A stretch of 21,449 nt of DNA from a virus, in the IMG/VR virus record IMGVR_UViG_3300037493_004310, positions 1-21,449 of that record. One strand, given 5' to 3'. Shown in pieces: positions 20,259 to 21,449 of this stretch. Each line of letters begins with the position of its first letter. Position 1 is the stretch's first letter. The notes beneath the pieces were generated by a model. The model worked only from the letters and a program-made list of their open reading frames with translations, was not told where the DNA came from and ran no database searches. Made by a program: the position numbers and the translations under genes.

Positions 20259-20294
20259 AAAGAGAGGACGCAGCTTGGACGGCGTCCTCTCTTT
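20259..20294 (-). terminator. Strong hairpin terminator upstream of the 44-aa gene
   Basis: Perfect 13-bp stem (20259-20271, 20282-20294), 10-nt loop, T-tract on the minus strand (TTTTTATT). It ends the RNA started at 20505 and would attenuate the 44-aa gene. Confidence 0.85.
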
Positions 20295-20498
20295 CTCAGT
20301 TGCCCTCCGAAGCGATCCTGGGGGGAGCAGGTAGACGCTGTCGAAAGGCCTTGATAAAACCATAGGAGAGATGGTGGTTTCTCCTCTAATCAGGATGCTT
20401 GACCGATTCCCTGGTCCTTGCAGACCATTTTCACGGTTGCGCATGCATTGTTCAGCGTGCTCTATGCCTTTCTAAGGAGGCAAGGCACTGATAGTTCT
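20259..20498 (-). ncRNA. Candidate structured leader or small RNA (about 240 nt)
   Basis: From the 20505 ACTACAAT promoter to the 20259 terminator there is no credible gene, though inverted segments are plentiful (CCTTGCC...AAGGC; AGGAGA...TCTCCT). It could be a free-standing small RNA or the attenuator leader for the 44-aa gene. It does not match 6S, tmRNA, SRP or RNase P signatures that I can recall. Confidence 0.45.
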
Positions 20499-20504
20499 GA
20501 ACCC

Positions 20505-20533
20505 ATTGTAGTAGGCTCAGGACGATATCAAAA
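20505..20533 (-). promoter_or_regulatory. Promoter, ACTACAAT class
   Basis: ACTACAAT at 20512-20505. Upstream the minus strand reads ATCGTCCTGAGC, a partial copy of the 13-bp element in the spacer region, as at 7981. Confidence 0.55.
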
Positions 20534-20574
20534 AAAACATAGTAGAATTGTTCAGAAGTTTATCACTCAGTGCC

Positions 20575-20720
20575 CTACAAACAACAAGACTGCCACACAG
20601 CCGAAGCAATGTGGCAGTCTTGTTGGGTGCGTGCCGCCCAATCGTCCCACGAACGGCACACCGAGGAGTCAATGAGCCTGATCCCATTGGACGGAATCAG
20701 ACTCAAGAAGAGAGAACAAC
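20575..20720 (-). ncRNA. Candidate small RNA with 16-bp terminal hairpin
   Basis: From the 20727 ACTACAAT promoter to a perfect 16-bp stem (20582-20597, 20610-20625). The open frame across it has no ribosome site. The hairpin lacks a long T-tract on either side, so termination is uncertain. Confidence 0.4.
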
Positions 20721-20726
20721 AGAACT

Positions 20727-20756
20727 ATTGTAGTGCCTAGTTCCGCTCGCGAGCAG
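20727..20756 (-). promoter_or_regulatory. Promoter, ACTACAAT class
   Basis: ACTACAAT at 20734-20727, three bases beyond the stop of the 20737 gene. -35 not clear. Confidence 0.55.
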
Positions 20757-21105
20757 ACATAATTTGAGTTTTGTCGCAAATGACGGTGACGTCACCAGTT
20801 ACGAATGGATGCAGCATCGGCATGGTCAGCCCTTCCAGACCAATGGTCAGCCTTTCCAGGCCAAAGAGCCGCGCAGCAATCCGCCGTGCCTCGATCAGTG
20901 CCAGAGCCCTGTTGCCCGTAGACAGGTCGTAGCAGATCTCCCAGCAAAGCGGTGCGCCACTGGCCATGTAGACCATGTCTGCGTAAGCCTCGATCAGGCC
21001 TCCGCTTGTGATAATGATGAAAGCCTTCGGTGCACCACCCTCCATATCACTTGAGTTCAATGCAAACGGGTCGTAGCCAATAAAGATCTTGTCGAGCTGT
21101 TCCAT
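20737..21105 (-). CDS. Hypothetical protein, probably leaderless (122 aa)
   Basis: I prefer the ATG at 21105 (MEQLDKIFIGYDPF): it is seven bases after the TACAAT of an ACTACAAT promoter, the same spacing as at 17307. An upstream start (ATG 21150) would put that promoter inside the gene. The protein has strands AFIIITSGGLIEAYADMVYMASG and a helix (ALALIEARRIAARLFG), then a 7-residue tandem repeat, GLERLTI-GLEGLTM, from a 21-bp duplication. Family unknown. Confidence 0.65.
   Translation of the reverse strand: MEQLDKIFIGYDPFALNSSDMEGGAPKAFIIITSGGLIEAYADMVYMASGAPLCWEICYDLSTGNRALALIEARRIAARLFGLERLTIGLEGLTMPMLHPFVTGDVTVICDKTQIMSARERN
20822..20863. repeat. 21-bp tandem duplication
   Basis: Two adjoining 21-bp copies (20822-20842, 20843-20863), differing at two bases, inside the 20737 gene; keeps the reading frame. 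Confidence 0.8.
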
Positions 21106-21112
21106 GCATTCC

Positions 21113-21141
21113 ATTGTAGTAACCCTCAGAATAAATTCGGA
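21113..21141 (-). promoter_or_regulatory. Promoter, ACTACAAT class
   Basis: ACTACAAT at 21120-21113, no clear -35. Positioned to start transcription at the ATG at 21105. Confidence 0.55.
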
Positions 21142-21245
21142 TATTTCCATCAGGTACAACCTAACCTTATGCGGCTTCCCATGATAACGCAGTGCTACAG
21201 CCTGTCAAGCAAACGGATCATCATGTGGATAACCTGTTGGCCAGT

Positions 21246-21304
21246 GGGCTTCTCGACGGAGTCGATGCTGCCCAAAGGGGCTACTCGACGAAGTCGATGC
21301 TGCC
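21246..21304 (+). repeat. 27-bp direct repeat pair
   Basis: GGGCT(T/A)CTCGACG(G/A)AGTCGATGCTGCC twice, 5-bp spacer. Period of 32 bp is about three helical turns. Confidence 0.85.
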
Positions 21305-21358
21305 TATATAATGCAATTGCCGATGCCGCTCAGTGGGCTGAAATGGCATTCAGTGGGA

Positions 21359-21396
21359 CAAAGTGTAGCAAAGGTGGGGCAAAGTGTCGCAAAGTG
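21359..21396 (+). repeat. Four phased CAAAGTG iterons
   Basis: Starts 21359, 21369, 21380, 21390; spacings of 10, 11 and 10 bp place all four on one helix face, next to the AT tract. Confidence 0.85.
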
Positions 21397-21449
21397 GGGA
21401 TATTATATAATATATATAATTAATTTATATGTCGCCAGAGGGCCCGTAA

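Larger units (their letters stand above)
20216..20736 (-). other. Gene-poor interval
   Basis: No credible protein gene. Contains two ACTACAAT promoters, two strong hairpins and the two candidate RNAs listed separately. Confidence 0.6.
21224..21433. other. Candidate replication origin
   Basis: In order: a perfect DnaA box TGTGGATAA (21224-21232); a 27-bp direct repeat with two mismatches (21246-21272, 21278-21304), period 32 bp, each with a TCGAC-N3-GTCGA dyad; CAGTGGG at 21242, 21331, 21351; four CAAAG(G)TG iterons starting 21359, 21369, 21380, 21390 (10-11 bp apart); and an AT-only tract at about 21400-21430. This is the architecture of an iteron origin with a melting region. No replication gene is in view. 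Confidence 0.6.
21160..21449. other. Non-coding right end
   Basis: No credible gene; holds the candidate origin. The first 60 bases show nothing I can interpret. Confidence 0.6.

Noticed and set aside
20172-20444. 90-aa minus-strand frame
   Set aside because: It runs through a strong terminator and into the 44-aa gene, without a ribosome site.
20259-20498. Candidate RNA as 6S, tmRNA, SRP or RNase P RNA
   Set aside because: None of the hallmark conserved segments of these RNAs is visible.

Overview
The window looks like the early or accessory region of a temperate phage or phage-like element, with no capsid, tail or terminase gene in view. Signs of this are a dense train of short, mostly unknown genes on one strand, five tRNA genes, a phage-style integrase module, and repair and host-takeover genes (UvdE, ClpS, a MoxR-type ATPase with a VWA partner). 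Base composition is near 50% GC, Shine-Dalgarno sites are ordinary, and no tRNA encodes its CCA. I cannot name the host.

Layout. (1) 1-16378: about 24 protein genes, all on the minus strand, running right to left in operons. Promoters with the -10 box ACTACAAT lie at 7.97, 6.46, 5.68 and 3.95 kb; three of them directly precede tRNAs. A consensus-like promoter lies at 12.8 kb. The tRNAs (Lys-TTT, Ser-GGA, Val-TAC, Arg-CCT, Gly-TCC) sit between the genes. (2) 16564-17612: two plus-strand genes without Shine-Dalgarno sites, divergent from the long cluster; the second is probably leaderless. (3) 17578-19333: a minus-strand module with a Cys-rich small protein, a tyrosine recombinase and one more gene. 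(4) 19334-21449: mostly non-coding. It holds direct repeats, a 16-bp inverted repeat, two candidate small RNAs with ACTACAAT promoters, a 44-aa basic protein with its own terminator, one further gene, and at the right end a candidate replication origin (DnaA box, a 27-bp direct repeat, four helically phased CAAAGTG iterons, and an AT tract).

The main discovery is a 13-bp asymmetric element, GCATNGTCCCGGC on the minus strand, present 26 times between 0.37 and 18.24 kb. Twenty-four copies share one orientation, almost all at junctions between genes, just 5' of the Shine-Dalgarno site or overlapping the previous gene's stop. When inside coding sequence it is read in different frames, so DNA or RNA is what is conserved, not peptide. 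Two copies lie in promoter -35/-10 spacers and one overlaps a -35 box. This resembles the dispersed 'stoperators' of mycobacteriophage L5 and the dispersed C1 operators of phage P1. I infer a genome-wide silencing or regulatory network in which one repressor acts at nearly every gene boundary; a phage-specific promoter or a translational control element remain alternatives.
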